A stretch of 64,000 nucleotides of DNA from Bacteroidia bacterium (GTDB lineage: Bacteria > Bacteroidota > Bacteroidia > J057). The notes beneath the pieces are model-generated. The model did no database searches and was not told the origin of the DNA. It saw only the letters and a list, made by a program, of their open reading frames with translations. The stretch spans positions 1,054,001-1,118,000 of the forward strand of contig JAWKNO010000002.1 of the NCBI GenBank assembly GCA_041391665.1, written 5' to 3'. Below, in pieces: positions 1-8,988 of the stretch (position 1 is its first letter; each line of letters begins with the position of its first letter). The translations under genes and the position numbers were made by a program.

Positions 1-808
1 ATCCGATACTCATAAAAAAAGCATAGGGCCGGAAGATAAATCCGGTCATTAAACCGGCAAATATGCCTTTTAACACCCGGATGCTGGACGTGCGGGTCTG
101 CCCGACCTCTTTTTGGAAACTCCAGTCAAGATGAGCGGGAATTTCCTCTATCTTCGCCCTTAAAATCAGGCCTTTGTGAATGATCTCCGGGTTGATGGAA
201 TACGTATTGGATTTAAGATTTAGCTTCTTAAGAAAGGATTTCCGGTAACATCTTACCATGCTGGTAAAAGTGGAAATATTCTTTGGCGCTACTATCTTCA
301 TAAAATAGTTTACCACTTTACTGAGCAGCAGACGGAAAGCCGGGACAGCCGTGTTTTTCCCTCCTTTCATATAAGGAGAAGCAATCACAATGTCTGCTTC
401 TGTTTCTTCCATTTTTGTCAGGAGCCTTTCGATATGGTCCGCCGAATAGCTAAGATCGAGGTCCATCACTATCACATATTCCCCGTTTGAAATTTCAAAT
501 CCGGTTTTTATTGCACCACCGAGGTTTTTGTTTACAATATGGTGATGAACGATGACCTGATGATGGTCTTTGGCAAAATTGTCTGCAAGCTCGGCTGTGC
601 CGTCTTTGCTGCCGTCATTGACTACGATGATTTCATATCGATACCGATCCGTGAGACTATCCATATACTCACAGAGCCGGGTGAGATTTTTGGTAATAAT
701 CGCAGATTCGTTATAGGCCGGGGTGATAATAGAGACAAGCGGAAGTGATTCCATAACGGATGCACCAAATGAATTAGCTAAGGCAGCAGATTGGGGGCTG
801 GTTGCCAT
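1..808 (-). CDS. GT2 polyprenyl-phosphate glycosyltransferase (partial, C-terminus beyond left edge)
   Basis: Read on the minus strand from an ATG at 808, the frame is open to the window edge (269 codons seen). The N-terminal GT-A fold is clear: VSIITPAYNES, then EIIVVNDGSKDGT, NKNLGGAIKTGFE and the DLDLSYSADHI motif in the position of the metal-binding DxD. This pattern is that of DPM1/ArnC-type enzymes, which move a sugar from a nucleotide donor onto polyprenyl phosphate at the inner face of the membrane. An in-frame ATG at 754 (MESLPLVS) starts nearer the domain and could be the true start. It is the last visible gene of a minus-strand operon, 15 bp behind two EmrE/ArnE-like membrane genes, which fits a role in making a lipid-linked sugar that they flip. 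The family call is firm; the sugar is unknown. Confidence 0.88.
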   Translation of the reverse strand, partial: MATSPQSAALANSFGASVMESLPLVSIITPAYNESAIITKNLTRLCEYMDSLTDRYRYEIIVVNDGSKDGTAELADNFAKDHHQVIVHHHIVNKNLGGAIKTGFEISNGEYVIVMDLDLSYSADHIERLLTKMEETEADIVIASPYMKGGKNTAVPAFRLLLSKVVNYFMKIVAPKNISTFTSMVRCYRKSFLKKLNLKSNTYSINPEIIHKGLILRAKIEEIPAHLDWSFQKEVGQTRTSSIRVLKGIFAGLMTGFIFRPYAFFMSIG

Positions 809-823
809 AATATTGAATTTTAG

Positions 824-1186
824 TTAGCTGAATGCAATTAAGAATATACCAACACAAATGATACCAATCCCGACTTTCCTGTAAACGGTTAGGTTTTCTT
901 TATAAAAAAGCCATGCTCCAAGAGGCACAAGGATATAACTTAGACTCAGAAACGGGAATGCATAACTGAGTTCTAAACCCGATAAAACCAGTAACCAGAA
1001 AAAAGCAGCCAGTGCGTTTAATATCAACCCGGCAATAATATGTTTTTGAAAAATCATCGCAATGATTTTCGAAATCATGCCTTTATCTGGTCCTTCTGCT
1101 TCCGGAACAGATACGCCCTTCTTAAAGGCAAACTGGGCCAGCGTTACCAGCGTTATGCTGCTGAATATGTATATATGCGGGTTCAT
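824..1186 (-). CDS. EmrE/ArnE-like small membrane transporter subunit
   Basis: A 120-residue protein with four hydrophobic segments (about residues 5-18, 45-66, 70-95 and 100-119). The third carries LELSYAFPFLSLSY, the S-[YF]-A-[FY]-P signature of the SMR/ArnE/ArnF branch of the drug/metabolite transporter superfamily. ArnE and ArnF are half-size subunits that flip undecaprenyl-phosphate-aminoarabinose. The gene overlaps its upstream partner by 4 bp (ATGA), so the two are almost certainly co-translated and may form a heterodimer. The neighbouring GT2 and deacetylase make a lipid-linked-sugar flippase more likely than drug efflux. That function is inference; fold and topology are seen. Confidence 0.82.
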   Translation of the reverse strand: MNPHIYIFSSITLVTLAQFAFKKGVSVPEAEGPDKGMISKIIAMIFQKHIIAGLILNALAAFFWLLVLSGLELSYAFPFLSLSYILVPLGAWLFYKENLTVYRKVGIGIICVGIFLIAFS

Positions 1187-1596
1187 GATACTTTTATATC
1201 TTTGGACATGACCACCACACCGGCAACAATCACCACCGCGCCGGCGATCCGTAGAAAATTGATTTGTTCGTCAAATATTACCCACGCACCGATAAAAATC
1301 AGGAAGTACTGAATCGTACCAGCCGGATACGCAAAACTTAAATCCAGTTTGGTCAGACACAATATCCAGAAAACTATCCCCAGTCCATAAAGCCCCAGGC
1401 CTGCGATAACAGGCAGACTAATCATACTGAGCAAATAATCCGTCAATGGCGCATCTTCAGGGATACTGCCCAGATTGTGCATGGCATACTTGAGCGTTAG
1501 CTGCCCTGCAACCGAAATCAGAAGATCCAGCATTAAATAGAAAATGCCGATAGCATGATCGCTGTTTTTATCTTTTATAATCTCTGTGCCTGTCAT
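1183..1596 (-). CDS. EmrE/ArnF-like small membrane transporter subunit
   Basis: About 137 residues with four hydrophobic segments and the matching signature LDLSFAYPAGTIQYFL in the third. The reading frame opens further upstream (to 1671), but that start would lie inside the deacetylase gene. The ATG at 1596 (MTGTEIIKDK) leaves a 19-bp spacer after the deacetylase stop and is preferred. It pairs with the downstream EmrE-like gene, with a 4-bp overlap. The two proteins differ in sequence, as ArnE and ArnF do, which suggests an antiparallel heterodimer. Substrate is inferred to be a polyprenyl-linked sugar made by the adjacent GT2. Confidence 0.8.
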   Translation of the reverse strand: MTGTEIIKDKNSDHAIGIFYLMLDLLISVAGQLTLKYAMHNLGSIPEDAPLTDYLLSMISLPVIAGLGLYGLGIVFWILCLTKLDLSFAYPAGTIQYFLIFIGAWVIFDEQINFLRIAGAVVIVAGVVVMSKDIKVS

Positions 1597-1615
1597 GTTT
1601 TCTGGATATTGGTTT

Positions 1616-2581
1616 TCAGGCTGTAACAACGTCGAGTACCTTGAGATCTTTCTTCCCGGCAATGGATTCATAATGCCCCTGCATAGTTTTGAGGGTATAG
1701 TTCTGTTTCAGTATTTGAAACATCTTGTGCATTACCCGAAGTTTCAGGTCGCTGTGGACCCGCATAGCGGGGAAAAACGACAGGTCCTGTGTGTCATCGT
1801 TGCCAATAAAATCAAGTGGGTGCAGTAAGATCGATGGTTGCGTACCTGTCAGTTTGCACATGGCTATGGCAAACCTGAAGAATGCAATCCCCAGATGGTA
1901 GTTGAAGGTGCTGAGATACAAGACATAACTTGCATGAATCGGAACCTTAAACAAAGGCATCGTAGTTACAGGGATTTCTGTAAGCTGCATATTGTCGAGC
2001 GTCCATTTATAGGGCTTCAATGGGCGGAAACCATCTTTCCAGCTACCAAAAAGCCCTTTCCGTTGTTCTCTCTCCTCTTTGCTCAACTTGCTGGTTGAAA
2101 GAAAATAGGCGCGGGCCAATGGATTCAGAATATTGGGCAGGGTAGATGCGTCGTATTGATAACCGCGTTTTGCCAGCACCCTGAGTACATTCTCCGAAAA
2201 GCTGAACCCCGGTCCGCGAAAACCTACCGGTTTTACCCCTGTAACCCGCTCGATATGGGCTTCCGCAAGTGCCAGTTCCTCGTTGATTTCTTCCTCAGAG
2301 TACACATGCAGCCAGGGGTCATGATGAAAGGTATGATTCCCTATATCATGGCCTCTTTTGGCAATTTCTGCCAGCACTTGTTGGTTATGATCAAATACTG
2401 CATCCTGGGCTACAATAAAAAAAGTGATTTTTGTATTGTGCGCATCGAGAAAGTCGAGAATTCGGGGGATGGCGTAGGCATGATACGATGGATAACTTTC
2501 CCATCCGGGATCCCCGTGGGTTTTCATGTAGGTCCATTGATCATCAAGGTCAAGAGATAGGCTTGCAATCGGCTTGCTCAT
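1616..2581 (-). CDS. NodB-type polysaccharide deacetylase
   Basis: A 321-residue cytoplasmic protein without signal peptide. The carbohydrate esterase 4/NodB motifs are visible in order: SLDLDDQW near residue 9 (in place of TFDDG), GHDIGNHTFHH (motif 2, metal histidines) and VGFRGPGFS (motif 3). Family members remove acetyl or formyl groups from amino sugars. The D-x-D-D first motif and the absence of a leader recall ArnD, which deformylates undecaprenyl-phosphate-Ara4FN. The gene lies between the FAD oxidoreductase (13 bp upstream) and the paired ArnE/F-like genes. I infer that it acts on a nucleotide- or lipid-linked sugar before flipping. A direct role on the neighbouring exopolysaccharide is the alternative. 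Confidence 0.85.
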   Translation of the reverse strand: MSKPIASLSLDLDDQWTYMKTHGDPGWESYPSYHAYAIPRILDFLDAHNTKITFFIVAQDAVFDHNQQVLAEIAKRGHDIGNHTFHHDPWLHVYSEEEINEELALAEAHIERVTGVKPVGFRGPGFSFSENVLRVLAKRGYQYDASTLPNILNPLARAYFLSTSKLSKEEREQRKGLFGSWKDGFRPLKPYKWTLDNMQLTEIPVTTMPLFKVPIHASYVLYLSTFNYHLGIAFFRFAIAMCKLTGTQPSILLHPLDFIGNDDTQDLSFFPAMRVHSDLKLRVMHKMFQILKQNYTLKTMQGHYESIAGKKDLKVLDVVTA

Positions 2582-2594
2582 ATTATTTCGTAAG

Positions 2595-3929
2595 CTAGAA
2601 GTTTAGTACGGATCTGGCAGGGCGAAGAAGTTGAGAACCATACTGTTCAACAAATCTTTCCACATGCCGTGCGACAGAATTATTGTTAAGGGTATCGTTG
2701 ACAAACTGGGATGTATTCAGTACAAAAAAGTCCGGGTGGCGGGTTTCCGTTTGCGGAACAATCTGTGAATAGTTCAGAAACTGCAACGGCTGTACTTTGA
2801 ATGCGCGGTTGATGTGTACACTCTGGATGTCCGAATCTTTCAGCTCAGGATAGAGGAGTTTTACCCCATCCATAAACCATTGTTTTAGTTCCGCTTCAGT
2901 TTTTTTCAGTACGGGATCGGTTGATAGGACGTATTTGGGGAAATAGGTAATATGATGCCCGCCAGTTTGTGCTGTTTCTACCAACGTGCTCATACCAATA
3001 ACACCTGTAAAGGGGACTCTGCTATCAGCAATATTTAGTACATAATATGGCGTAAGGGGTTTTTTTGTCGCCATTACCATACATACAACACCCAGATATT
3101 CGATTTTATCGAGGTTGCCTGTGATGGCTACCAAAGATGGATCGGCAGTTTGTTGAAGTACGTTTACCGGACTGGTAAATACAACGCGGTCAAAATGTTC
3201 TTTTTGCCCGTCGGCTTCGATCATCAGGCCGCCTTCCGGATCAGGGGTAATGCGCGATACGGTAGTTCCTTTGGCAACGGCTGCGCCTTTCTCAATGAGC
3301 ACTTTCTCTGCCTGCTCAAATACCGTTTTGTATCCGCCTTCGACGTAGCCCATTTGCTCTTCACGGGCAGAGTCATCGCCCCGTGCTTCAAAAAGCCTTT
3401 TGATATAGGTCCAGATAAAAACAGCGGAAACACGTTTGTAGTTTTCTCCCAGTTTGGCGAGCAACAGCGGTTTCCAGAATTTTTCAAACGTATTTCGTCC
3501 GCCTACTTTTACCAGCCATTCTTCGATGGTGATTTTCTCCATGCTTTTCCAATCGTTGATGCGGGAAGCGTAGAGAATCGTAATCGCGAGCCGCATTTTG
3601 CTGATGAGGCTCAGTGGCGGGAAAAGGAGAAATTCTTTGGAATTGCTGATCGAATAGAACTTCTCATTGACATAATACCCTGTATAGGTTTTTTTCCACC
3701 GAAGTTTATCTTTCAGTCCTATGGCTTCCAGATAACTGAGAAGGTATTTGTCCCCGGGAAGTATGACGTGATAAAACCGGTCCCAGACATAATCTCCATA
3801 GTCGTGGTAAGTTGCCAGCCCGCCCAACTGTTCGTCGCGCTCAAATACTTTTACATAAGTATCTGGTCCGGCTAGTTTTTGAGCAAGTGCGAGGCCCATA
3901 AAACCTCCGCCTATTATGCCTATTTTCAT
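2595..3929 (-). CDS. NAD(P)/FAD-dependent amine-oxidase-like oxidoreductase
   Basis: A 444-residue flavoprotein. The N-terminal dinucleotide motif GIIGGGFMGLALAQKLA (residues 3-19) is followed by an acidic FERDEQLGGLATYH segment typical of the protoporphyrinogen-oxidase/amine-oxidase/HpnE group. The C-terminal FAD contact appears near FVLNTSQFVNDTLNNNSV. It overlaps the upstream SDR by 4 bp (ATGA), so both are translated together. Homologues of this group recur in Bacteroidota surface-polysaccharide clusters, where the substrate is generally unknown. An oxidation or desaturation of a sugar nucleotide or lipid-linked intermediate is plausible. Family is sure, substrate is not. Confidence 0.8.
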   Translation of the reverse strand: MKIGIIGGGFMGLALAQKLAGPDTYVKVFERDEQLGGLATYHDYGDYVWDRFYHVILPGDKYLLSYLEAIGLKDKLRWKKTYTGYYVNEKFYSISNSKEFLLFPPLSLISKMRLAITILYASRINDWKSMEKITIEEWLVKVGGRNTFEKFWKPLLLAKLGENYKRVSAVFIWTYIKRLFEARGDDSAREEQMGYVEGGYKTVFEQAEKVLIEKGAAVAKGTTVSRITPDPEGGLMIEADGQKEHFDRVVFTSPVNVLQQTADPSLVAITGNLDKIEYLGVVCMVMATKKPLTPYYVLNIADSRVPFTGVIGMSTLVETAQTGGHHITYFPKYVLSTDPVLKKTEAELKQWFMDGVKLLYPELKDSDIQSVHINRAFKVQPLQFLNYSQIVPQTETRHPDFFVLNTSQFVNDTLNNNSVARHVERFVEQYGSQLLRPARSVLNF

Positions 3930-4936
3930 ATCGCTATTTCTTGTTCAATAATTTTTTTCTGCCATTCCAGCGTACGACGCATACCTTCTTCCAAACCATA
4001 CTGGGCCTTTACACCGAGGATCTGCTCTGCTTTAGACGTATCGGGAACTCTGCGCATGACATCCTGGTATTGTCTTCCCTGTGCAATCTGGTCGTAGGGA
4101 ATCAGTTCTACCTTCAGTTCTCCCGGAGTGCCTGAAATTCTTTTCAGCAATTCTGCGAGTCCGAGGATCGTGATTTCCTGGTTGGCTCCGATATTGAAAA
4201 TTTCTCCATTGGCTTCTTCTTTCATGGTGGCTGCATAAATACCAGCAACCGTATCCTCCACAAAAGTAAAGGTCCGGGTCTGCTGACCGTCACCATGGAT
4301 CGGGATTACTTTGTCTTTCAGAATACAGTCGATAAAAACAGACTGTGGACCGCCCCACCAGGAAAGGTGCTGATTGGGGCCATAGGAGCCAAAAAAGCGC
4401 AGCAGCACCACGGGGAAGCCGTAGGACTCCATATAAGCCAGTGCGAGATGTTCGTCAAACAACTTGGAAACCGCATATCCCCAACGAGGCACTTTGGAGT
4501 TGCCGATCACACAGTTGCCGGTTTCCTTAAACGGAATATCAGGGCTCATTCCATATACATCGGAAGTAGAAGCCAGAACGCACTTTGTCCCCTTATGACG
4601 GGCAAATTCCAGCAGGTTTTCTGTGCCTTTTGCATTGATCTGAAGGGTATCGACCGCTTTACCATACCGTGGGATTTTGAAAGCGGCAAGGTGAACAATC
4701 ACATCAAAGGTTTCTTCCAGTTCTTCGAAGGTCGCTGGCTCAACGATATCTTTTTCCAGAAAAACGAAACGCTCATGTTCCAGAAATTCGCTGATATTTT
4801 CGATTTTACCCATGGAAAGGTTGTCAATTCCCCATACAGAATGACCTTCAGCGATGAGCTTTTTAAGGAAATTGGAACCAAGAAACCCGGCAACACCGGT
4901 AACCAGAATTTTTTTAGGTGGTTGAACTGCAGACAT
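3926..4936 (-). CDS. NAD-dependent nucleotide-sugar epimerase/decarboxylase-like SDR
   Basis: A 336-residue extended SDR. It shows the Rossmann motif ILVTGVAGFLGSNF (residues 10-23), the IVHLAA segment, the catalytic S-D of STSDVYG and the YAVSK active-site tetrad, then FFGSYGPNQH and an RTFTFVEDT substrate-binding segment. This is the layout of UDP-sugar 4-epimerases and UDP-glucuronate decarboxylases, the family of the ArnA C-terminal domain. It is the first gene of the minus-strand operon running to the left edge. The product is probably a modified nucleotide sugar for the downstream GT2. Which sugar cannot be read from the sequence. Confidence 0.85.
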   Translation of the reverse strand: MSAVQPPKKILVTGVAGFLGSNFLKKLIAEGHSVWGIDNLSMGKIENISEFLEHERFVFLEKDIVEPATFEELEETFDVIVHLAAFKIPRYGKAVDTLQINAKGTENLLEFARHKGTKCVLASTSDVYGMSPDIPFKETGNCVIGNSKVPRWGYAVSKLFDEHLALAYMESYGFPVVLLRFFGSYGPNQHLSWWGGPQSVFIDCILKDKVIPIHGDGQQTRTFTFVEDTVAGIYAATMKEEANGEIFNIGANQEITILGLAELLKRISGTPGELKVELIPYDQIAQGRQYQDVMRRVPDTSKAEQILGVKAQYGLEEGMRRTLEWQKKIIEQEIAI

Positions 4937-5084
4937 AAAATATTTGATAATTATTTTGAGTGAATCGGTTATTTTTTGAAAATGATCAGATTGGATGAAA
5001 TATTTCTTTGCGTAAAAAACAAAATACTATGCCAAAACTTATTCCATAATTAGTCAAAAATTTACATTGAGAAATCAGGCATAT

Positions 5085-5097
5085 TGACCGACGGTCA
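5085..5097. promoter_or_regulatory. Perfect 6-bp-arm palindrome upstream of the SDR operon
   Basis: The sequence TGACCGACGGTCA is an exact inverted repeat around a central A, in the 227-bp gap between the GT-C gene (ends 5164) and the SDR start (4936). Such GACCG/CGGTC palindromes resemble TetR-family operators, but no regulator gene is visible in the window. Nothing else recognisable was seen in this gap. Confidence 0.3.
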
Positions 5098-5163
5098 GAA
5101 AAGCTATTTCATTGGTGATTTACTCTTCGCCAACAGAATCTGACCGATAGCGATTTTCCCGGA

Positions 5164-6753
5164 TTACTCCTTTTTCTTCAGATATCTAACATTTATCATA
5201 TATCTGAAATGTTTGTATTCCAGGGTCTCATAGTTCTTCGCAAGGTATTCCTCCAGATAGTGATTGTTAAGTGGTACATTCTGATTAATGGTTTTTTCAT
5301 GCCCTACCAGCCAGAAATATTCGGGGTTATTGATTTTCTCTTTAAAAAACATCTCTACCTGCTCATTGCTTTTTAAGGACCATTTTTTATGATTCCAGGC
5401 TTCATTGAGATTTACTTCTACCGGGAAAGGATACAATTGGTTTTGGCCGTTGTAATGGTGTTTTAGAACCAACTCATGGATATTTTCAAAAACAAGAATG
5501 GGCTCTCCCGGTTTTGCTTTTTCCTCCAGATATGCCCCTACTGCTTTGTAGTCCTCCGTTTTGATAGGAGGGAAAAACTGTAAGGGTGTGATGATAAAGT
5601 ACGAAGTCATAAGGATACCTCCCCCCACCGGAATCATCCATTTCCGGTCTTTCAGAGAGAGTGCATAAAAGAATAGGAAAATGGTAGGAATCGAGAGGAA
5701 AATGATATACTTGAGTTGTGCAACTGATCTGCCAAAGAGGAAAAATATCGCGGATATAAACAATAACAGGCAGCAGAAGATAATAACAATATATCGTTCC
5801 TCGCTGCGGAAGAAGTATTTCAACTCCTTTATATTGAGTGTTAGCGCGAATAGCAGGATTCCGGCTATCAATAAAGGCAGGGAATTTTTGAGAAATTCTG
5901 GTATGGGGGAAACCGCATCTGTTTCTAATAAAAAACTCTCCACCACTTTGATTGAAAAAATGATTGTACTGCCCAATGTGCCAGAATCCGCCTCATGATG
6001 TTGGTTTTCAAACTGCCCGGGGATAAAAGGAATGAGGGCGGCCAGTGCAATGGCCGGAATGATCATATCCAGCAGGTAGTTTTTGACCATTTTCCAGTTT
6101 TGCGTAACAACGAGAACCGCTCCATTGGCAGCCAATAGAAATCCGCTGAAATAGTGAGTGTACAGACTTATTACCGCAACAAGTATATAAAACCAGCGGG
6201 CTTTCCGGTTTGGATTTTCGCTCAGATAGCCATCATAAAACAGAATAAGTGAAATGGCTGAAAGGAATATAAGAAAAGCATAACAGCGCATATCTACCTG
6301 ATGTACAATGACCATCGGGTTTAAGGACAAAGCACAAACCATCCAGACCGGTGCCACTTTCGGCAAATATCTTTTCCCCAGTTCAGGGATCAATAAGGCT
6401 GCACCAGTGATGGATAATACAGAAAACATTCGCCCCCAGAAATAACTTTTGCTTATGATACTCCATATCGCCAGTAATCCAAAGTAGAGTGGCGGGTAGT
6501 TTTCAAAAACAACAGCTCGCTTAATTGCCAGGAGGAACCCGGAGGATATGGATGCCATCGTATAACCCTCGTCCGTTCTTAAGGGCAAAATATAAGAAAG
6601 GAAAGTGGCAAGGATAAGATTTATAAATATAGGGATGGCTATAGTCCTAAAAGAAAGCCACCTGGGAACTTCTAATCGCGAGTGGTATAAGTACATATAA
6701 GGGTTGCTGTATTGGATACTAAAAGTAACTAAAGGAACCAGCTTTTTTGTCAC
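5164..6753 (-). CDS. GT-C fold (PMT/ArnT-like) membrane glycosyltransferase
   Basis: A hydrophobic 529-residue protein with roughly ten or more membrane segments. The first periplasmic loop carries LRTDEGYTMASIS, matching the conserved acidic motif of GT39/GT83 (PMT_2, ArnT) enzymes, and ENYPPLYFGLL follows at the usual spacing. These enzymes use polyprenyl-phosphate sugars as donors on the outer face of the membrane. The C-terminal 120 residues are soluble. The upstream start (MTKKLVPL) is uncertain; the ATG about 19 codons later (MYLYHSR) would also serve. It lies 227 bp from the lipid-linked-sugar operon on the same strand, so it may use the sugar that the ArnE/F-like pair flips. Confidence 0.78.
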   Translation of the reverse strand: MTKKLVPLVTFSIQYSNPYMYLYHSRLEVPRWLSFRTIAIPIFINLILATFLSYILPLRTDEGYTMASISSGFLLAIKRAVVFENYPPLYFGLLAIWSIISKSYFWGRMFSVLSITGAALLIPELGKRYLPKVAPVWMVCALSLNPMVIVHQVDMRCYAFLIFLSAISLILFYDGYLSENPNRKARWFYILVAVISLYTHYFSGFLLAANGAVLVVTQNWKMVKNYLLDMIIPAIALAALIPFIPGQFENQHHEADSGTLGSTIIFSIKVVESFLLETDAVSPIPEFLKNSLPLLIAGILLFALTLNIKELKYFFRSEERYIVIIFCCLLLFISAIFFLFGRSVAQLKYIIFLSIPTIFLFFYALSLKDRKWMIPVGGGILMTSYFIITPLQFFPPIKTEDYKAVGAYLEEKAKPGEPILVFENIHELVLKHHYNGQNQLYPFPVEVNLNEAWNHKKWSLKSNEQVEMFFKEKINNPEYFWLVGHEKTINQNVPLNNHYLEEYLAKNYETLEYKHFRYMINVRYLKKKE

Positions 6754-7038
6754 ATTATGACCATAAGTCTATCTTGCCACGCGAACGAGCATTTTTACTT
6801 CATGAATTGTTTTTCCAGCCATTAATATTTTCTGGCACACCGTAGCGTTTGTATAGCAGTGTTCATTTTTTTTCAAAAAACTTCTATACCTAAGATACAG
6901 CTCAATACCGGATTTTTACTTTTGATGCCCTGAAATTACATGTTCACCGAATAATCTAAACCACAATGGAATATAGTTGTAATTTTATTCGGGTTTGGTA
7001 TAACTATTGAACCGAACTACTCAAACTTTCAAGGATTT
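6754..7038. promoter_or_regulatory. Divergent intergenic region with a TAnnTTTG element
   Basis: This 285-bp AT-rich gap separates the minus-strand GT-C gene from the plus-strand heparinase-family gene. A TACTTTTG match to the Bacteroidota -7 consensus lies at 6917-6924, pointing toward 7039, but no TTTG is found at the proper distance upstream, so it is only a weak candidate promoter. No other element was recognised. Confidence 0.3.
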
Positions 7039-8988
7039 ATGAACATCTCCTGGTATTTAAACCGACTAAAAACCATGTCGGTGCCTGAACTTGCCTTCAG
7101 GATGGATCAAATGCTCAACCGCCGGATTAATAAGATGAAGTTTCAGGGCTATTTTCCTGAAAAATCTCTCGTTTTTCTCCCTGAAAAAATTCTGGATACA
7201 GAAAACATCCATTTCTCTTCCGAAGACACTCATTTTGAGATACTCGGCCTGGATTGGGACTACTCAGAAATGATTGACTGGCATAAAGATATCCGTACAC
7301 AGGGTATCTTCCCGCGTGTTTTTTGCCGAAACGTCAATACGCGTTCTGATGAAAATGGTATTGCCAAATATGTTTGGGAGCCCAACCGGCACCAGTTTCT
7401 CACCCGCCTGGCCATGCAATTTAAAACCACGGGTAACCGCAAGTACCTCAAGTTGTTTCAAACGATCCTCGAATCATGGATCGTGGAGAACCCCTATCTG
7501 ATAGGGGTAAACTGGTACAGTAATATTGAGGTGAATGTACGGCTTATCACCTGGTTTCTCTGCTGGGAAATTCTTGATGTGAATACATTAATGGAGGAAG
7601 ATCCCGCTTTTGATGCTTTTGTCAAGTCCCGTTGGATCCCGACTATTTACCTCCATTGTAAATATAGTCATGACTTTCCCTCCAAATTTACTTCTGCCAA
7701 TAATCACCGTATCAGTGAAGGCGTCGGACTGTTTATCGCATCAGCTTATTGGAAATTTCCGGAATCTCCCAAGTGGAACCGGGAAGCTAAAAAGGTTGTG
7801 GAAACTGAACTCCTCAAACAGCATGCACCTTCAGGGGTGAATCGGGAGGAAACCTCCGAGTATATTCAGTTTATTACTGATTTTTTCCTCATCGCCATGG
7901 TTGTAGGGGAAAAAACAGGTAATAAATTATCAACAGAATCGTACGATCGATTTCGTCTCATTCTCGAATATATCTATCATCTGATGGATGTCAGGGGTAA
8001 AATCAATCATTATGGTGATGGAGATGACGGGCGTACCTTTATTTTGGAAGAAGATAAGGAATCTTTCAACAATTACAGTTCTCTTCTGACATCTGGTGCG
8101 ATCCTGTATGGAGACCAGGCTTTTAAAGCCCGGGGCAATGGGTTTGACCTGAAAAATCAGATACTTTTTGGTCGGGAGGGTGAAGATAAATACGACAGTG
8201 TGAAAGATGTGTTCCAGGTCAGAAGCTCCAAGTTTTACCGGGAAGATGGCCACTTTATCTTTCGCAAGGAAGAAGGCGGCGGAAGGGAAATTCTTCTCCA
8301 CTTTGATGTTGCGCCTCTGGGGTATCTTGGGATTGCGGCTCACGGGCATGCTGATGCGCTTTCGTTTTATATGGGTGTGGACGGGAAATTTATTTTCATT
8401 GACCCGGGAACCTTCTCCTATCATACGGATATGGACTGGCGAAATTATTTCATCAGTACGCTGGCCCACAATACCATCTGTGTAGATGGAAAAAACCAGG
8501 CGTTACGCGGCGGCCCGACGATGTGGACAGATCATTACAATCCCCGCGTACTGGAAGTGAAAGAGAGTGGCGCAGTTGAGACGGTTTCGGGATCTCATGA
8601 TGGGTATGAATCCAGTGGCGTGAAACATAAGCGGCGGATCGATTTTGACCGCAAACGCAATCTTTTCCTGATTACAGATTCTGTCGAAATCACAGATGAT
8701 AAAGAACACCTGATTCAAATACCCTTTCACCTTCACCCGGAAGTACAGGTGAATGATCTGGGCGAAAACCGGTTTACACTTCTCGCAGAAGGTGCCCGGG
8801 CGGTGCATTTGGTGCTCGACAAAAAACTGAACCCCGGCATGGTTTCCGGACAAACTCACCCGATACTGGGATGGTACTCTTCGTCTTTTTACAAAAAGAC
8901 GGCCTGCCCGGTTATTTTATCAGAACTTACCACTTCCCAATCATTTGAAATTACAACTGAAATTCATGTAGATGAGAGTATTGATTGA
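7039..8988 (+). CDS. Heparinase II/III family protein
   Basis: A 649-residue protein with an N-terminal (alpha/alpha) toroid region (to about 330) and a C-terminal beta-sandwich domain. The latter has the heparinase II/III signature: HGHADALSFYM with His435 and His437, then IDPGTFSYH and TLAHNTICVDGKNQ. Members of this family cleave uronic-acid-containing polymers by beta-elimination. No signal peptide is visible, as is usual for homologues embedded in exopolysaccharide clusters, so its site of action is unclear. It overlaps the next gene by 17 bp. In context it probably trims, edits or turns over the uronate-containing polymer made by this locus. Lyase activity is inferred. Confidence 0.85.
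   Translation: MNISWYLNRLKTMSVPELAFRMDQMLNRRINKMKFQGYFPEKSLVFLPEKILDTENIHFSSEDTHFEILGLDWDYSEMIDWHKDIRTQGIFPRVFCRNVNTRSDENGIAKYVWEPNRHQFLTRLAMQFKTTGNRKYLKLFQTILESWIVENPYLIGVNWYSNIEVNVRLITWFLCWEILDVNTLMEEDPAFDAFVKSRWIPTIYLHCKYSHDFPSKFTSANNHRISEGVGLFIASAYWKFPESPKWNREAKKVVETELLKQHAPSGVNREETSEYIQFITDFFLIAMVVGEKTGNKLSTESYDRFRLILEYIYHLMDVRGKINHYGDGDDGRTFILEEDKESFNNYSSLLTSGAILYGDQAFKARGNGFDLKNQILFGREGEDKYDSVKDVFQVRSSKFYREDGHFIFRKEEGGGREILLHFDVAPLGYLGIAAHGHADALSFYMGVDGKFIFIDPGTFSYHTDMDWRNYFISTLAHNTICVDGKNQALRGGPTMWTDHYNPRVLEVKESGAVETVSGSHDGYESSGVKHKRRIDFDRKRNLFLITDSVEITDDKEHLIQIPFHLHPEVQVNDLGENRFTLLAEGARAVHLVLDKKLNPGMVSGQTHPILGWYSSSFYKKTACPVILSELTTSQSFEITTEIHVDESID

Noticed and set aside
539..748. Plus-strand open frame of 69 codons
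   Set aside because: It is antisense to the well-supported GT2 gene on the minus strand and shows no family features.
3150..3875. 241-codon plus-strand open frame
   Set aside because: It is the shadow of the FAD oxidoreductase; the minus-strand protein has clear dinucleotide motifs.
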